Of a DNA stretch of 64,000 bases, positions 1 to 9,275 are shown piece by piece (the stretch's first letter is position 1; every line of letters starts with the position of its first letter). A program made the position numbers and the translations under genes. The notes beneath the pieces were generated by a model. It ran no database searches and was not told the DNA's origin. It worked only from the letters and a program-made list of their open reading frames with translations. The stretch comes from DATFKA01 sp042095835 (GTDB taxonomy: Bacteria > Bacteroidota > Bacteroidia > Chitinophagales > Saprospiraceae), in the NCBI GenBank assembly GCA_042095835.1, contig JBELML010000007.1, positions 31,072 through 95,071 of the forward strand. The letters are read 5' to 3'.

Positions 1-768
1 CAATGGATCAAATGGAATCCAATGGCCTTGGGAATAGATTTCGGTCCATTGGTGAGAGGTTTTTTTCTCCGTTTGTTCAAGGATAATACCTCCAATGGTA
101 CGGGCAGGAATGCCCGCGGCACGGCACAATGCTACAAAAAGACGTCCCTTGCCATTACAGGAAGCAGCTTGTTGGCGGAATGCGGTCAGCGCATCCATCG
201 TTTCACTAGATTCTAGAGCAGGGATAGCATATACGTAGTCAAAAATGGCTTTGACGGTACTTTTTAAATTGTTCTCTTCAAAGACTAATACTTGTAGTAA
301 ACGCTGGATTTCGGGATGTTCCGACTGTATCAAATCGCTGGCTTGCAGGTATTGGGCTAAGGTGTCTAATATCCATTGTTGAATGGGAATATGATCTTCT
401 AGCAGAAAACGCATAGCTTTCCCTTCGTAGGTGAATTGGTGAGTAAATGCCCAGGTGGTATCTTGGTTTTGTTTGCGCCACACGCCTCTTTTACCAGCAG
501 GTGAATAGCTGAGGCTAAAGCTCCGATCGCTTCCACTGCTTTGTACATTGGAGATGGTTTGGTGATCATTCGACTGTGGTAGATAGGATTTTACAAACAG
601 CTCCTGTCCGAGTGTATCTTTTATCTGGAATTGGAACTGTACCTCGTATTTTTTCTCAGGAAGGAGTGGTTGTTCTAAACGATTAGGTTGAACACTTCTC
701 CAGATTAGAAGGAAACTTGGCAAACATAGTAGCACGGCTATGGTCGCCAAATAAGTAGGCTTATGCAT
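1..768 (-). CDS. membrane-anchored transglutaminase-like protein (3' end beyond window)
   Basis: The gene reads leftwards from an ATG at 766-768 and is still open at base 1, so 256 residues are visible and the C-terminus is missing. Residues 5-24 form a hydrophobic anchor or signal segment (YLATIAVLLCLPSFLLIW). A ~120-residue region of unknown fold follows. From about residue 195 there is a transglutaminase/protease core: Cys204 in ASCNGKGRLFVALCRAAG, the structural GIPAR motif, His239 in SHQWTEIY and Asp254 in PFDPL. All three catalytic positions are present, so an active cysteine protease or amide hydrolase/transferase in the periplasm is plausible. The anchor-plus-core layout recalls transglutaminase-like proteins fused to C-terminal membrane helices, but that part lies outside the window. 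The substrate cannot be inferred. Confidence 0.8.
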   Translation of the reverse strand, partial: MHKPTYLATIAVLLCLPSFLLIWRSVQPNRLEQPLLPEKKYEVQFQFQIKDTLGQELFVKSYLPQSNDHQTISNVQSSGSDRSFSLSYSPAGKRGVWRKQNQDTTWAFTHQFTYEGKAMRFLLEDHIPIQQWILDTLAQYLQASDLIQSEHPEIQRLLQVLVFEENNLKSTVKAIFDYVYAIPALESSETMDALTAFRQQAASCNGKGRLFVALCRAAGIPARTIGGIILEQTEKKTSHQWTEIYSQGHWIPFDPL

Positions 769-1001
769 GGTGAATTCGTCTATTGAGTAAATTAATAAAG
801 GTAACTGTGCTACATCTACGATCATTTGATTTGCCTCTGAAACGGCAATCCTTTATTTTACCCTACCTTCAAGGAGAAAATCTTTTCAAAAACTTAGGAG
901 AGATATAGGTTTTAGATGACAAATAACAATAAAATGATTCCTTAGAAATTCCTATTTTTATATTTTTAAACCCACTACTAAACCTGACCAAAACGACTCA
1001 A

Positions 1002-3203
1002 ATGATCAAAAAATCTACACTACTTTTTATTGCTTTTCTATTACTCTACTCCGGCTTGCAAGCGCAGCATAGCGTAGCGAGACAATGGAATGAGGAGCTG
1101 TTGAACGGTATTCGTAACGATTTTGCGCGGCCTACGGTACATGCGCGAAATTTATTCCATTCGTCTGTCTGTATGTACGATATTTGGGCTGCTTACGACG
1201 AGCGAGCTGACCCATTTTTCTTGGGGAATTCCTTTCGTGGGTTTGAGGTGCCTTTTGATGGAGTGCCTGCTCCAGATGATGTGCAAAGCGCTAGAGAAGA
1301 AGCGATTAGCTATGCTATGTATCGCCTGATTCGGCATCGCTTCGAGTTTTCGCCGGGCTTTCGGGATATTTTTAGAAGTATTGACAGCTTGATGATGGAT
1401 CTGGGTTATGATCTAAATGAAGTAAGTACAGATTATCAAAATGGTGATCCAGCAGCATTTGGTAATTGGGTAGCCAATCGTATGATTGCTTTTGGGCTAC
1501 AAGATGGGAGTAATGAGGAGTTTGACTACTTAAGTTTTTTCTACTTTCCGATTAATCCGTCCTTGGTCACAGACAATCCAGGCAATCCTAGAATCAGAGA
1601 TTATAACCGTTGGCAACCCTTGACTTTGGATGTGTTTGTCGATCAAGCTGGTAATCCTTTACCCGGGAATACGCCTGAGTTTCAGAGTCCAGAATGGGGA
1701 TGGGTAGTGCCTTTTGCACTCCAAGAGTCGGACTTGACGCTTTATGATAGAGATGATTTCTCCTACCCCGTATACCATGATCCTGGGCCGCCACCTATGT
1801 TGAACCTAGAAGATACCGGCGGTTTATCTGAGGAGTACAAATGGGGTTTTTCAATGGTGCCCATCTGGCAATCTCATTTAGATTTTAGAGATTCCGTGAT
1901 CTGGGATATTTCTCCAGCCAGTATAGGCAATTCGGCACCTTTCCCTGACGTATTTGAAGATTTTTCTAATTTCTATCAGTACTTGGATGGTGGCGATGCT
2001 AGCCAAGGCCATAGCCTAAATCCGTTTACTGGCGAGCCTTATCCGCCACAAATGGTTCCAAGAGCAGACTATGCTAGAGCACTGGCCGAGTTTTGGGCAG
2101 ACGGACCAGACTCAGAAACGCCTCCGGGCCATTGGTTTACTATCCTCAATAAGGTGAATGATCATCCGGCTTTAGAAAAACGCTTCAAAGGAGAAGGCCC
2201 CGTTTTGGATGATTTAGAGTGGGATGTAAAAGCCTATTTTATTTTAGGAGGAGCCATGCATGACTGTGCGATTTCAGCTTGGGGGATCAAAGGCTATTAC
2301 GATTATATTAGACCAATTTCTGCGGTGCGAGCGATGGCAGATCTGGGTCAAAGTAGTGACTCCGATTTACCGAGATACCATCCAGGAGGCATTCCTTTAG
2401 TTGAAGGGTATATCGAGCTAGTCACGCAAGATGATGTTGGTGTCGGCGTCTTTACTCAGGCAGATGTTGGCAAAATTAAATTATACACCTGGCGTGGACC
2501 AGACTTTATTCTTGACCCTGAAGTGGACGACGCAGGAGTAGGTTGGATACTTGCCGAGAATTGGTGGCCCTATCAGCGACCATCTTTTGTGACGCCACCC
2601 TTTGCGGGTTATGTATCTGGGCACTCTACCTATTCTAGGGGTGCGGCAGAGGTCCTGACCCTATTCACAGGTGATGAGTTCTTCCCTGGTGGTGTAGGCG
2701 AGTTTGAAATAGAGAAAAATGAATTTTTAGTATTTGAACAAGGCCCAAGTGTGGATTTCACCCTTCAATGGGCAACCTATCGAGATGCTTCTGATCAAAC
2801 GAGTTTGAGTAGGATTTGGGGTGGTATCCATCCTCCAGCAGATGATATTCCAGGTCGTAAGATTGGGGCGGTAGTGGGCGTTGATGCCTTCCATTTTGGG
2901 GAGCAATTCTTCAATAATAGTGATGTGACAGATACCAATGAGCTTTTTGTAGAAGATAACTTTCAAGTTTATCCTAATCCTGCAACAGATCAGTTATTCA
3001 TTTCCTCTAAAAATGGATTGGTACAGGTCGATTACACCTTGTATAATATGTTTGGGCAGGTCATCGAAGCCAAGCGTACCGCCTTTATAGGCCTTGGGCG
3101 CAGTATAGATTTGAGTAATCTTGCTCCAGGAACCTATTTGCTACAGATCAGTACCACTACTGGAGGTATCCTCCAGACAGAGAAGGTGGTGAAGGGTTTT
3201 TGA
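1002..3203 (+). CDS. secreted vanadium-haloperoxidase/PAP2-like protein with T9SS sorting domain
   Basis: This 733-residue protein has a signal peptide (residues 1-21, cleavage after GLQAQ) and belongs to the vanadium-dependent haloperoxidase-like branch of the PAP2 acid phosphatase superfamily. The phosphate/vanadate-binding signature is visible as SGHSTYSRGAAE with His541, and as SRIWGGIHPPADD with Arg604 and His610, the latter matching the axial histidine of haloperoxidases. The last ~80 residues begin with VYPNPATDQLFISS and end in a beta-rich segment (LAPGTYLLQI) typical of a type A type IX secretion sorting domain, so the protein should be exported across the outer membrane and anchored or released. 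Whether it is a haloperoxidase or a phosphatase cannot be told from sequence. The next gene follows after 26 bases on the same strand. Confidence 0.88.
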   Translation: MIKKSTLLFIAFLLLYSGLQAQHSVARQWNEELLNGIRNDFARPTVHARNLFHSSVCMYDIWAAYDERADPFFLGNSFRGFEVPFDGVPAPDDVQSAREEAISYAMYRLIRHRFEFSPGFRDIFRSIDSLMMDLGYDLNEVSTDYQNGDPAAFGNWVANRMIAFGLQDGSNEEFDYLSFFYFPINPSLVTDNPGNPRIRDYNRWQPLTLDVFVDQAGNPLPGNTPEFQSPEWGWVVPFALQESDLTLYDRDDFSYPVYHDPGPPPMLNLEDTGGLSEEYKWGFSMVPIWQSHLDFRDSVIWDISPASIGNSAPFPDVFEDFSNFYQYLDGGDASQGHSLNPFTGEPYPPQMVPRADYARALAEFWADGPDSETPPGHWFTILNKVNDHPALEKRFKGEGPVLDDLEWDVKAYFILGGAMHDCAISAWGIKGYYDYIRPISAVRAMADLGQSSDSDLPRYHPGGIPLVEGYIELVTQDDVGVGVFTQADVGKIKLYTWRGPDFILDPEVDDAGVGWILAENWWPYQRPSFVTPPFAGYVSGHSTYSRGAAEVLTLFTGDEFFPGGVGEFEIEKNEFLVFEQGPSVDFTLQWATYRDASDQTSLSRIWGGIHPPADDIPGRKIGAVVGVDAFHFGEQFFNNSDVTDTNELFVEDNFQVYPNPATDQLFISSKNGLVQVDYTLYNMFGQVIEAKRTAFIGLGRSIDLSNLAPGTYLLQISTTTGGILQTEKVVKGF

Positions 3204-3229
3204 TTTAAATTCATTGAAAAAATAATATC

Positions 3230-4591
3230 ATCACAGCATTAAGCAAAAAAGAGATCATCGAACAGCTCCTCCAAGAAGGGGCTAAGAAAATCCGGATTGG
3301 TATTTTTGATATCGACGGTATACTGCGGGGTAAGCTTATTCATCTGGATAAGTTGGCTAAGATTGTGGACAGTGGTTTTGGTTTTTGTAATGTTGTTTTT
3401 GGCTGGGATGCTCATGATGTGCCTTATCAGAATGGTCGACTTAGCGGCTGGCATACGGGATATCCTGATGCCCTAGCAAGCTTGGACTTTAAGACCTATC
3501 GACAAATACCTTGGGAAGATGGACTACCATTCCTACTGGGTGATTTTCGCAATGACAAAGCAGGTTTTGCCGAAGCTTGCCCACGCAATTTATTAGCACG
3601 GATAAAAGCAGAGGCTGCAGCTTTGGGCTATCAAGCCTTGTTCGCAGGAGAGTTGGAGTGGTTCAATTTTGATGAGACACCACAGCGGTTTGCGGAAAAA
3701 GGATACCGCGACCCAAAGCCGATTACGCCTGGTATGTTTGGCTATTCGGTACTCCGTACCTCACAGAAGAGTGCTTTTTTTCAAGCCCTTTTTGATGAAT
3801 TACATCGCTTTGATATTCCTTTAGAAGGCTTACATACAGAGACTGGAGATGGGGTCTATGAAGCCTGTATTTTTTATGATGATGTGCTAGAAGCTGCTGA
3901 TCGCATGGCTTTGATGAAAACCAGTGTGAAGGAGATTGCCTACCGACACGGTCAAATGGCTAGTTTTATGGCCAAATGGAATTCAGCGCTACCAGGTTGC
4001 AGTGGGCATCTGCATCAAAGCCTTTGGCAAGCCGATAGAAATGTTTTCTTTGAGCAAGGTGCGGAAAATGGAATCAGCGATACCTTAGAGCATTATATAG
4101 CAGGTCAGTTGTATTGCCTACCTTATATTCTACCTATGTACGCTCCTACGGTCAATAGCTATAAACGTCTTGTAGAGGGTTCTTGGGCGGCGGTTTCTGC
4201 TAGTTGGGGAATAGAAAACAGGACAGCCGCGTTGAGAGTGATCCTTGGCGGGAAAAGTGCTACTCGCCTAGAAACAAGAGTTCCTGGTGCAGATGCCAAT
4301 CCTTACCTGTCTATGGCGGCAGCACTAGCCTCTGGTTTGTATGGTATAAAAAAGAAGTTGCACCTTGAAACGCCACCGACTACAGGTAACGAATACGAAA
4401 ATAGTGGTAATCCACCACTGCCCAGATCGCTAAAAGAAGCAGTCGATCAAATGAGGGAGCATGCTATCGCCAAAGAACTCTTTGGCGAGGGCTTTGTGGA
4501 TCATTTTATCCGTACACGAGATTGGGAGTGGGCGCAATTTTTATCCTCTATCACTGATTGGGAAATGAAGCGTTACTTTGAAATAATTTAG
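3230..4591 (+). CDS. glutamine-synthetase-like gamma-glutamyl ligase (non-canonical start)
   Basis: The protein is a full-length member of the type I glutamine synthetase/gamma-glutamyl ligase family, 453 residues if read from an ATC at 3230. Visible landmarks are the N-terminal DIDGILRGK motif (residues 27-35), the ATP/metal motif CSGHLHQSLW (His260, His262), ENRTAALRV (Glu329-Arg331) and the C-terminal ETRVPGADANPYLS block. The first ATG/GTG/TTG in frame is the TTG at 3353, which would delete the conserved N-terminal beta-grasp strand and the DxDGxLRG motif. The in-frame stop at 3215-3217 limits the start to 3218 or later, and ATC at 3230 (where an ATG would fit) is the best placed codon. 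It is followed after 6 bases by a kinase and then a HAD phosphatase, so its substrate is probably an amine or amino alcohol rather than ammonia. That last point is inference. Confidence 0.85.
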   Translation: MTALSKKEIIEQLLQEGAKKIRIGIFDIDGILRGKLIHLDKLAKIVDSGFGFCNVVFGWDAHDVPYQNGRLSGWHTGYPDALASLDFKTYRQIPWEDGLPFLLGDFRNDKAGFAEACPRNLLARIKAEAAALGYQALFAGELEWFNFDETPQRFAEKGYRDPKPITPGMFGYSVLRTSQKSAFFQALFDELHRFDIPLEGLHTETGDGVYEACIFYDDVLEAADRMALMKTSVKEIAYRHGQMASFMAKWNSALPGCSGHLHQSLWQADRNVFFEQGAENGISDTLEHYIAGQLYCLPYILPMYAPTVNSYKRLVEGSWAAVSASWGIENRTAALRVILGGKSATRLETRVPGADANPYLSMAAALASGLYGIKKKLHLETPPTTGNEYENSGNPPLPRSLKEAVDQMREHAIAKELFGEGFVDHFIRTRDWEWAQFLSSITDWEMKRYFEII

Positions 4592-4597
4592 AACCTT

Positions 4598-5641
4598 ATG
4601 TACTATATTGATTTTCTGACTATTGTCCGCTATGCCTGGATGGCCTACGATCCTACTCGGCCGATTAAAAATATATCGGATATCAGTGCTAGGGTATCGA
4701 CCAATCATGTCTATAAAATTGTATTCGAGGACAAGAGTTTTGTAATTGCCAAGCTATCCTATTTTGGGCGCTATGAGCATTTTGTTGAGGACCATACTAT
4801 CATCAATGTATTAGCCAATAACCTTCCAAGCCCTTTTGAGAATTTCCTGGCGCGCTCCCTGATGAAAGGTAGAGACCTGTTTGTACATCGCTTCAAGAAT
4901 GACTTAATAGATGCTTGGGTAGTGTTCTATAATCCAGTAAAAATTAAGAGACGCTTGCCGCGCCGATTAGAAGAAAATCATATCATCACACTAGCGAAGG
5001 AGTTTGCTAATTTTCATAAAACTTGTCATCGTATTCGGAATACTTTGCCGCCCTCTACTAAAACTTTGAGGCATGATTTGCAGCACCTTGTGGAGATTGT
5101 CGACTCGGATTTTGGCCAATATGAGCACCGAGGAAAAGATACCATTATCAAAGAGCAAGTCGACCGCTTTCTGGAAAGCCAGGAGCAATTGGGGGCTCGC
5201 AACTTTGATAAAATTCCCGTTTTTGTAGATTGGAATATTGGCAACTTTTCCGTCACTGCGGCGGGCAAAATGTTCACCCGTTGGGACTACGACTGGTTTC
5301 GAATGAGTACGAGGATGATGGACTTTTACTTTATCAGTAGAGTAGTCTCAGACATTGGCGACCGTACGGTCTTTACCTATAATATTGGTCCATTGATGGA
5401 GGAGCGGTTTATCTTATTCCTCCAGCATTATCACGAAGTTTATCCTTTGACAGAAAATGAAGTACGTTTTTTAAAGGAGGTGTATCGCTTTTTTATTTTA
5501 AACTATGTGATTAAAGATGGGCGTTATTTCTTTCACGAAATTTATGCTTCCAAACTTCAAAAAGAAGCTTACGATACTCATTTTGCCAGGATCGAACAAG
5601 GCTTCGATGCGGATAAACTACTAAAAGCTTTGAATCTATAA
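4598..5641 (+). CDS. aminoglycoside/choline-kinase-like phosphotransferase
   Basis: The 347-residue protein resembles the APH/choline kinase fold. The N-terminal lobe contains VYKIVFEDKSFVIAKLSYFG, where the lysine in IAKL fits the ATP-anchoring lysine. The Brenner catalytic loop appears as FVDWNIGNFS with Asp211 and Asn216, and the metal-binding aspartate as RWDYDWFRM with Asp230. The histidine of the usual HxDxxxxN loop is replaced by a hydrophobic residue, while the catalytic Asp and Asn are retained. It sits between the glutamine-synthetase-like gene (6 bases upstream) and a HAD phosphatase whose ATG overlaps its stop codon (TAATG at 5639-5643), so the three are almost certainly co-translated. 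Related kinases phosphorylate small alcohols such as choline, ethanolamine, homoserine or aminoglycosides; the true substrate is unknown. Antibiotic resistance is unlikely given the metabolic neighbours. Confidence 0.75.
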   Translation: MYYIDFLTIVRYAWMAYDPTRPIKNISDISARVSTNHVYKIVFEDKSFVIAKLSYFGRYEHFVEDHTIINVLANNLPSPFENFLARSLMKGRDLFVHRFKNDLIDAWVVFYNPVKIKRRLPRRLEENHIITLAKEFANFHKTCHRIRNTLPPSTKTLRHDLQHLVEIVDSDFGQYEHRGKDTIIKEQVDRFLESQEQLGARNFDKIPVFVDWNIGNFSVTAAGKMFTRWDYDWFRMSTRMMDFYFISRVVSDIGDRTVFTYNIGPLMEERFILFLQHYHEVYPLTENEVRFLKEVYRFFILNYVIKDGRYFFHEIYASKLQKEAYDTHFARIEQGFDADKLLKALNL

Positions 5642-6498
5642 TGATAGCACTTGACCACTTTAAAACGGTAGCCAGCCAATATAAAGCTGTCTTTTTGGAT
5701 TCTTATGGCGTTCTCAAAAATGCAGCAGGTATTATTCCAGGAGTATCGGAGGCATTAGACTTTCTCAAGGAAAAAAACATTCCTTTTTATGTGTTGACCA
5801 ATGATGCATCTCGCGGGCCAGAGGAGTTGATCTATCGTTTTCACGAGAGAGGTTTAAAAGGCTTGCAACTAGAGCATATGGTCACCTCTGGTATGATGAC
5901 CAGAGATTATTTACAACATAAATTACCCGGAGCCACTATCGCTTATTTGGGTACAAAAAGTGCTGCCGCCTATATGCAGGAAGGAGGCTTGACGACTATT
6001 GCTATTGAAGAGGTAGACGAAGAAGGTTTAGAGCAAATTCGAGCATTGGCCTTTCTCGATGATGAGGGTTTTGATTGGCAAAAAGGCTTGAATAGAGCGA
6101 TTAATTTGCTGCGCAAAATCAATATACCAGTGGTGATCGCCAATTCTGATCTGACCTATCCAAGCTCACGCACAGAAGTATCCATGGCCATCGGTGGGCT
6201 TGCTAATTTGGTTGAAATCATAAGTGGAAAAGCTTTTCTGCATTTTGGCAAACCAGACGGTAGGATGTTCCTTTATGCCTATGATCAACTCCACGCCGAG
6301 GGCCATCGCATCGATAAAAGAGAGGTACTCATGGTAGGCGATACCCTACAAACAGATATCATTGGTGGAAATAAGTTCGGCTTTGATACGATGCTTACCT
6401 TATCTGGCAATACAACGGCTCATCAAGCAGAAGCGCAGATCAGGTCTACCGGGATTATTCCAGACTATATTGTGCATTCTATTGGAGATGATTTTTAG
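5641..6498 (+). CDS. HAD subfamily IIA (NagD-like) phosphatase
   Basis: This 285-residue protein has the layout of HAD-IIA phosphatases. Motif I is FLDSYGVLKNAAG with nucleophile Asp20, motif II is VLTND near residue 53, the substrate-binding HFGKPDG segment lies near residue 200, and motif IV is MVGDTLQTDIIGGNKFGF. At the +2 position of motif I, usually the general acid Asp, there is a Tyr (Asp20-Ser-Tyr22). A bulky aromatic residue at this place also occurs in one HAD-IIA subgroup, so the enzyme may still be active but with altered chemistry. The ATG overlaps the stop of the upstream kinase by one base, implying translational coupling. In the operon it would dephosphorylate the product or an intermediate of the kinase. 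Its 3' end overlaps the convergent DinB-like gene by 4 bases. Confidence 0.85.
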   Translation: MIALDHFKTVASQYKAVFLDSYGVLKNAAGIIPGVSEALDFLKEKNIPFYVLTNDASRGPEELIYRFHERGLKGLQLEHMVTSGMMTRDYLQHKLPGATIAYLGTKSAAAYMQEGGLTTIAIEEVDEEGLEQIRALAFLDDEGFDWQKGLNRAINLLRKINIPVVIANSDLTYPSSRTEVSMAIGGLANLVEIISGKAFLHFGKPDGRMFLYAYDQLHAEGHRIDKREVLMVGDTLQTDIIGGNKFGFDTMLTLSGNTTAHQAEAQIRSTGIIPDYIVHSIGDDF

Positions 6499-6962
6499 TT
6501 TACTAAGATCATCTTTCTTACAAGAACCACCTGCCCCAAATGATAATAACCGTGCTCAATAATTCCCTCAATATTGCGGCGATAGCTGCCATATTGCTCC
6601 TTCACGAATGGGCCCTCTAGTTGCTGTATTGTCATCTGCTCCAGATGTTTGCTAAAGGTGGCCGCACTAGAGAAGAGTGCCTCGCGCAATTGCTCCCAAT
6701 CGGCTTCTGATGATATCTCTGGTAGGTCAAAGCTGTATTGATCTCTGATCGTTAAATCACCACCAGCAAATACTTCATTGAGACCATTAATATAATAGCG
6801 AATATGGAAGGTCAAGGCCGCAATAGAGTTGAAGGCTCCTATTTGTTGTATGGATTGCTGCCAGCTAATTCCTGCTAGTTGTTCCTGGTAGTTGGTGTTC
6901 GCAATCCACTTTCCTTCGAATAATTCCAGGAAGCGTTGTGCGAGTTGTTGGCCAGTTTCCAT
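6495..6962 (-). CDS. DinB-like four-helix-bundle protein
   Basis: The 155-residue, mostly helical protein matches the DinB/YfiT-like (DUF1572-type) family. Histidine positions that usually bind a divalent metal are present: FHIRYYINGL near residue 53 and IIEHGYYHLGQV near residue 135. Members are small soluble metal-dependent proteins, often thiol transferases or hydrolases, and the substrate cannot be read from sequence. No signal peptide is seen. The stop overlaps the stop of the convergent HAD phosphatase by 4 bases. On its own strand it lies 4 bases downstream of the alpha-galactosidase gene and is probably on the same transcript. Confidence 0.8.
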   Translation of the reverse strand: METGQQLAQRFLELFEGKWIANTNYQEQLAGISWQQSIQQIGAFNSIAALTFHIRYYINGLNEVFAGGDLTIRDQYSFDLPEISSEADWEQLREALFSSAATFSKHLEQMTIQQLEGPFVKEQYGSYRRNIEGIIEHGYYHLGQVVLVRKMILVN

Positions 6963-6966
6963 AGGT

Positions 6967-9171
6967 TTAGTTCGCGACTTTTACTTCTAATACTACACTA
7001 CTCCGCTGGGCCGAAACATCAGGATTAAAACCAACTTTCATCAAGTATTCGCCAGAGTAGGTTTTGGATTCATCCACCGGGCTATTGGTGCCGGGGAAAA
7101 CATTCAACTCCTTGATATGATATTGTTTCTCAGGATCTAAACCAGCAAATCTTACAGGCTCAACGGAGTAGTTGATTTCATAAGTGCGCTTGACTAAATA
7201 AGAGAAAACAATCGAACGATCTTGTGCCTCATCAACAAATTGAAAGCAAGCAAAAGGATATTCATAAGGACTTTGTAATCGATATAGGTCGCCTTGCCAC
7301 AAGACTTCACTATAATCATTATAGTTTTTCACTGCCTCTTTACAGAATTCCCTTTCCTCGGTACTCAACTCCTCTACAACAATATCGAACCCTAATTTCC
7401 CCATCGAAGCAACATCTGTACGGTATTTGATAGAGGCGGTTTTATCCCAGTTCGTTACATGACTACAGCTAGCAATTGCTGGATAAAAATGCGAATATTC
7501 CCACTGCATAAAAATGCGATCCAAGGGAGCAGTATTGTCACTCAACCAAAACTCCGTAAAGTACTGTAGCGCCCCATAATCCACTCGGCCTCCACCACCC
7601 GAACAAAGCATAATGGGCACCTTAGGATATTTAGCTCGGACCCTTTCTAATACCTCATAAACACCGCTGACATACTCGTAATACAGGTGAGACTGCGGTA
7701 GCTCTTGTTGCTCCAGGTATTCAGAAAAAGCATTATAAATGATCGAATTGCAATCCCATTTCACATAGGCAATCTCTGGATTGGCCGTGAAAATATCGTC
7801 GAATACACCAAAGACGTGGTCTTGAACTGCCGGGTTACTCAAGTCTAATACCAGTTGATTGCGGTAGTAGTATTCTTTGCGATCAGGTTGACGAATCACC
7901 CAATCTTGATGATCTTCGTAAAGCTCACTCTTGGGGTTGACCATTTCGGGTTCGATCCAGATGCCGAACTTGATCCCTTTCTCGGTCGCCTTTTCTACTA
8001 GATAAGGAAGGCCATCGGGTAGTTTTTTCTCGTTTTCTTTCCAATCGCCCAGCCCTGCTCTATCGTCGTTGCGCGGATACTTATTGGCAAACCAACCATC
8101 GTCTAGCAGAAAAAGATCGACGCCCAATTCTTTGGCACCATCGAATAGCGAAACCAACTTATCTTGGTCGAAATCAAAGTAGGTAGCCTCCCAATTATTC
8201 AATAGGGTGAGTCGTTCGCCTTCCCCATCGTATAAGCGGTATTTTCTTGCCCAACGATGCATATTCCGGCTTGCTTCGCCTCTACCATTTTCAGAATAGG
8301 CATAGATAAAATGGGGTGTTTCAAAACTTTCGCTAGCTGCCAGTTGGTATTCCGCAGCATGGGCATTGGCTCCGGCAATTAAACGAAGATTATTATAACG
8401 ATCTAGCTCAAAATCGAATCGAAAATTACCCGACCAGGCTAGATTCGCGAGCAGGACTTTGCCACTGTTTTCGGTACTTGGCCCATCAATAGACAGCATG
8501 AAAGTGGGAGGAGCATATAAGTTGGCTCTGGCACCAAGTTTAGAATCCAATACTTTCATACCGGTAGTCAATTCATGCGTCTGAGGCTGCATCTCGGTCG
8601 CCCAAGAACCATGATATTGTGTCAAATAAAAACGATGATCCCTGAAATATAGATTGGCAGAGGCGTATTTTTTGAGTTCTATTGCTCCCTGCTCCGTATT
8701 GGTAATTGTTGACCATTGCTCGAATACATTTTCATTGTGATAAACTTTATAATACAGTCGTACAGCTGTTTTGTAAAGTGGATCCTGGAGATCAATTGTA
8801 GTCAGAGATACATTGTCTTCCACTTGCTCAACCTGATGTTTAACATATGCTAATTCCGTAGATGGATTGCGGTCTGCATGTTGGATTTGTAGGGCAGGTT
8901 CGGCAATATTCCAGGTGCCACTTGGGGTGTAAATATGATTAAAAACATCTTCATTGACGCCATCATAACGGAGATTATCAGCGATGTTTTTGTAGGCAGC
9001 AGTGCTGGATAATTGTGGGCCAAAGTAGATTTGGCGCAGCCGCTTGTTTTGGTCTTCTTGAAAGACTAGGGCATAGTCCTCACTTGGGATGACAACTAAG
9101 GCTTGGGCGTGGCTTGCTAAGGTCAAAAAGCCTATCACAAAAGAGAGAACAAGTTGCTTCATCTTTTTCAA
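6967..9171 (-). CDS. GH36 alpha-galactosidase, exported
   Basis: The 734-residue protein is a glycoside hydrolase family 36 alpha-galactosidase with a signal peptide (residues 1-22, ending SHAQ). It shows the N-terminal beta-sandwich, the barrel motifs LDDGWF and KFGIWIEPEMV, the nucleophile Asp473 in YVKWDCNS, the CSGGGGRVDYGAL signature, and the acid/base Asp545 in WLSDNTAPLDR. It removes terminal alpha-galactosyl units from oligo- or polysaccharides, probably in the periplasm. There is no SusC/SusD pair or other sugar-cleaving enzyme beside it, so it is not part of a visible polysaccharide utilisation locus. The pirin gene lies 104 bases upstream and the DinB-like gene 4 bases downstream, all on the minus strand. 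Confidence 0.93.
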   Translation of the reverse strand: MKKMKQLVLSFVIGFLTLASHAQALVVIPSEDYALVFQEDQNKRLRQIYFGPQLSSTAAYKNIADNLRYDGVNEDVFNHIYTPSGTWNIAEPALQIQHADRNPSTELAYVKHQVEQVEDNVSLTTIDLQDPLYKTAVRLYYKVYHNENVFEQWSTITNTEQGAIELKKYASANLYFRDHRFYLTQYHGSWATEMQPQTHELTTGMKVLDSKLGARANLYAPPTFMLSIDGPSTENSGKVLLANLAWSGNFRFDFELDRYNNLRLIAGANAHAAEYQLAASESFETPHFIYAYSENGRGEASRNMHRWARKYRLYDGEGERLTLLNNWEATYFDFDQDKLVSLFDGAKELGVDLFLLDDGWFANKYPRNDDRAGLGDWKENEKKLPDGLPYLVEKATEKGIKFGIWIEPEMVNPKSELYEDHQDWVIRQPDRKEYYYRNQLVLDLSNPAVQDHVFGVFDDIFTANPEIAYVKWDCNSIIYNAFSEYLEQQELPQSHLYYEYVSGVYEVLERVRAKYPKVPIMLCSGGGGRVDYGALQYFTEFWLSDNTAPLDRIFMQWEYSHFYPAIASCSHVTNWDKTASIKYRTDVASMGKLGFDIVVEELSTEEREFCKEAVKNYNDYSEVLWQGDLYRLQSPYEYPFACFQFVDEAQDRSIVFSYLVKRTYEINYSVEPVRFAGLDPEKQYHIKELNVFPGTNSPVDESKTYSGEYLMKVGFNPDVSAQRSSVVLEVKVAN

Positions 9172-9275
9172 TGAAAAGTAGGAAGAAGAATTGGAAATCT
9201 TAGCATCAGCAGGAAATTCTTTGTGTGTAAGTCACCAAATAAAGGCATCATGACTACGACGATGGAAGGAATATC

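Noticed and set aside
3353..3355. TTG start of the glutamine-synthetase-like gene
   Set aside because: It would remove the conserved DIDGILRG motif that is plainly encoded upstream in the same frame.
4598..5641. Antibiotic resistance phosphotransferase
   Set aside because: The fold is of the APH type, but the gene is embedded in a metabolic operon and the catalytic loop lacks the usual His; resistance is not supported.
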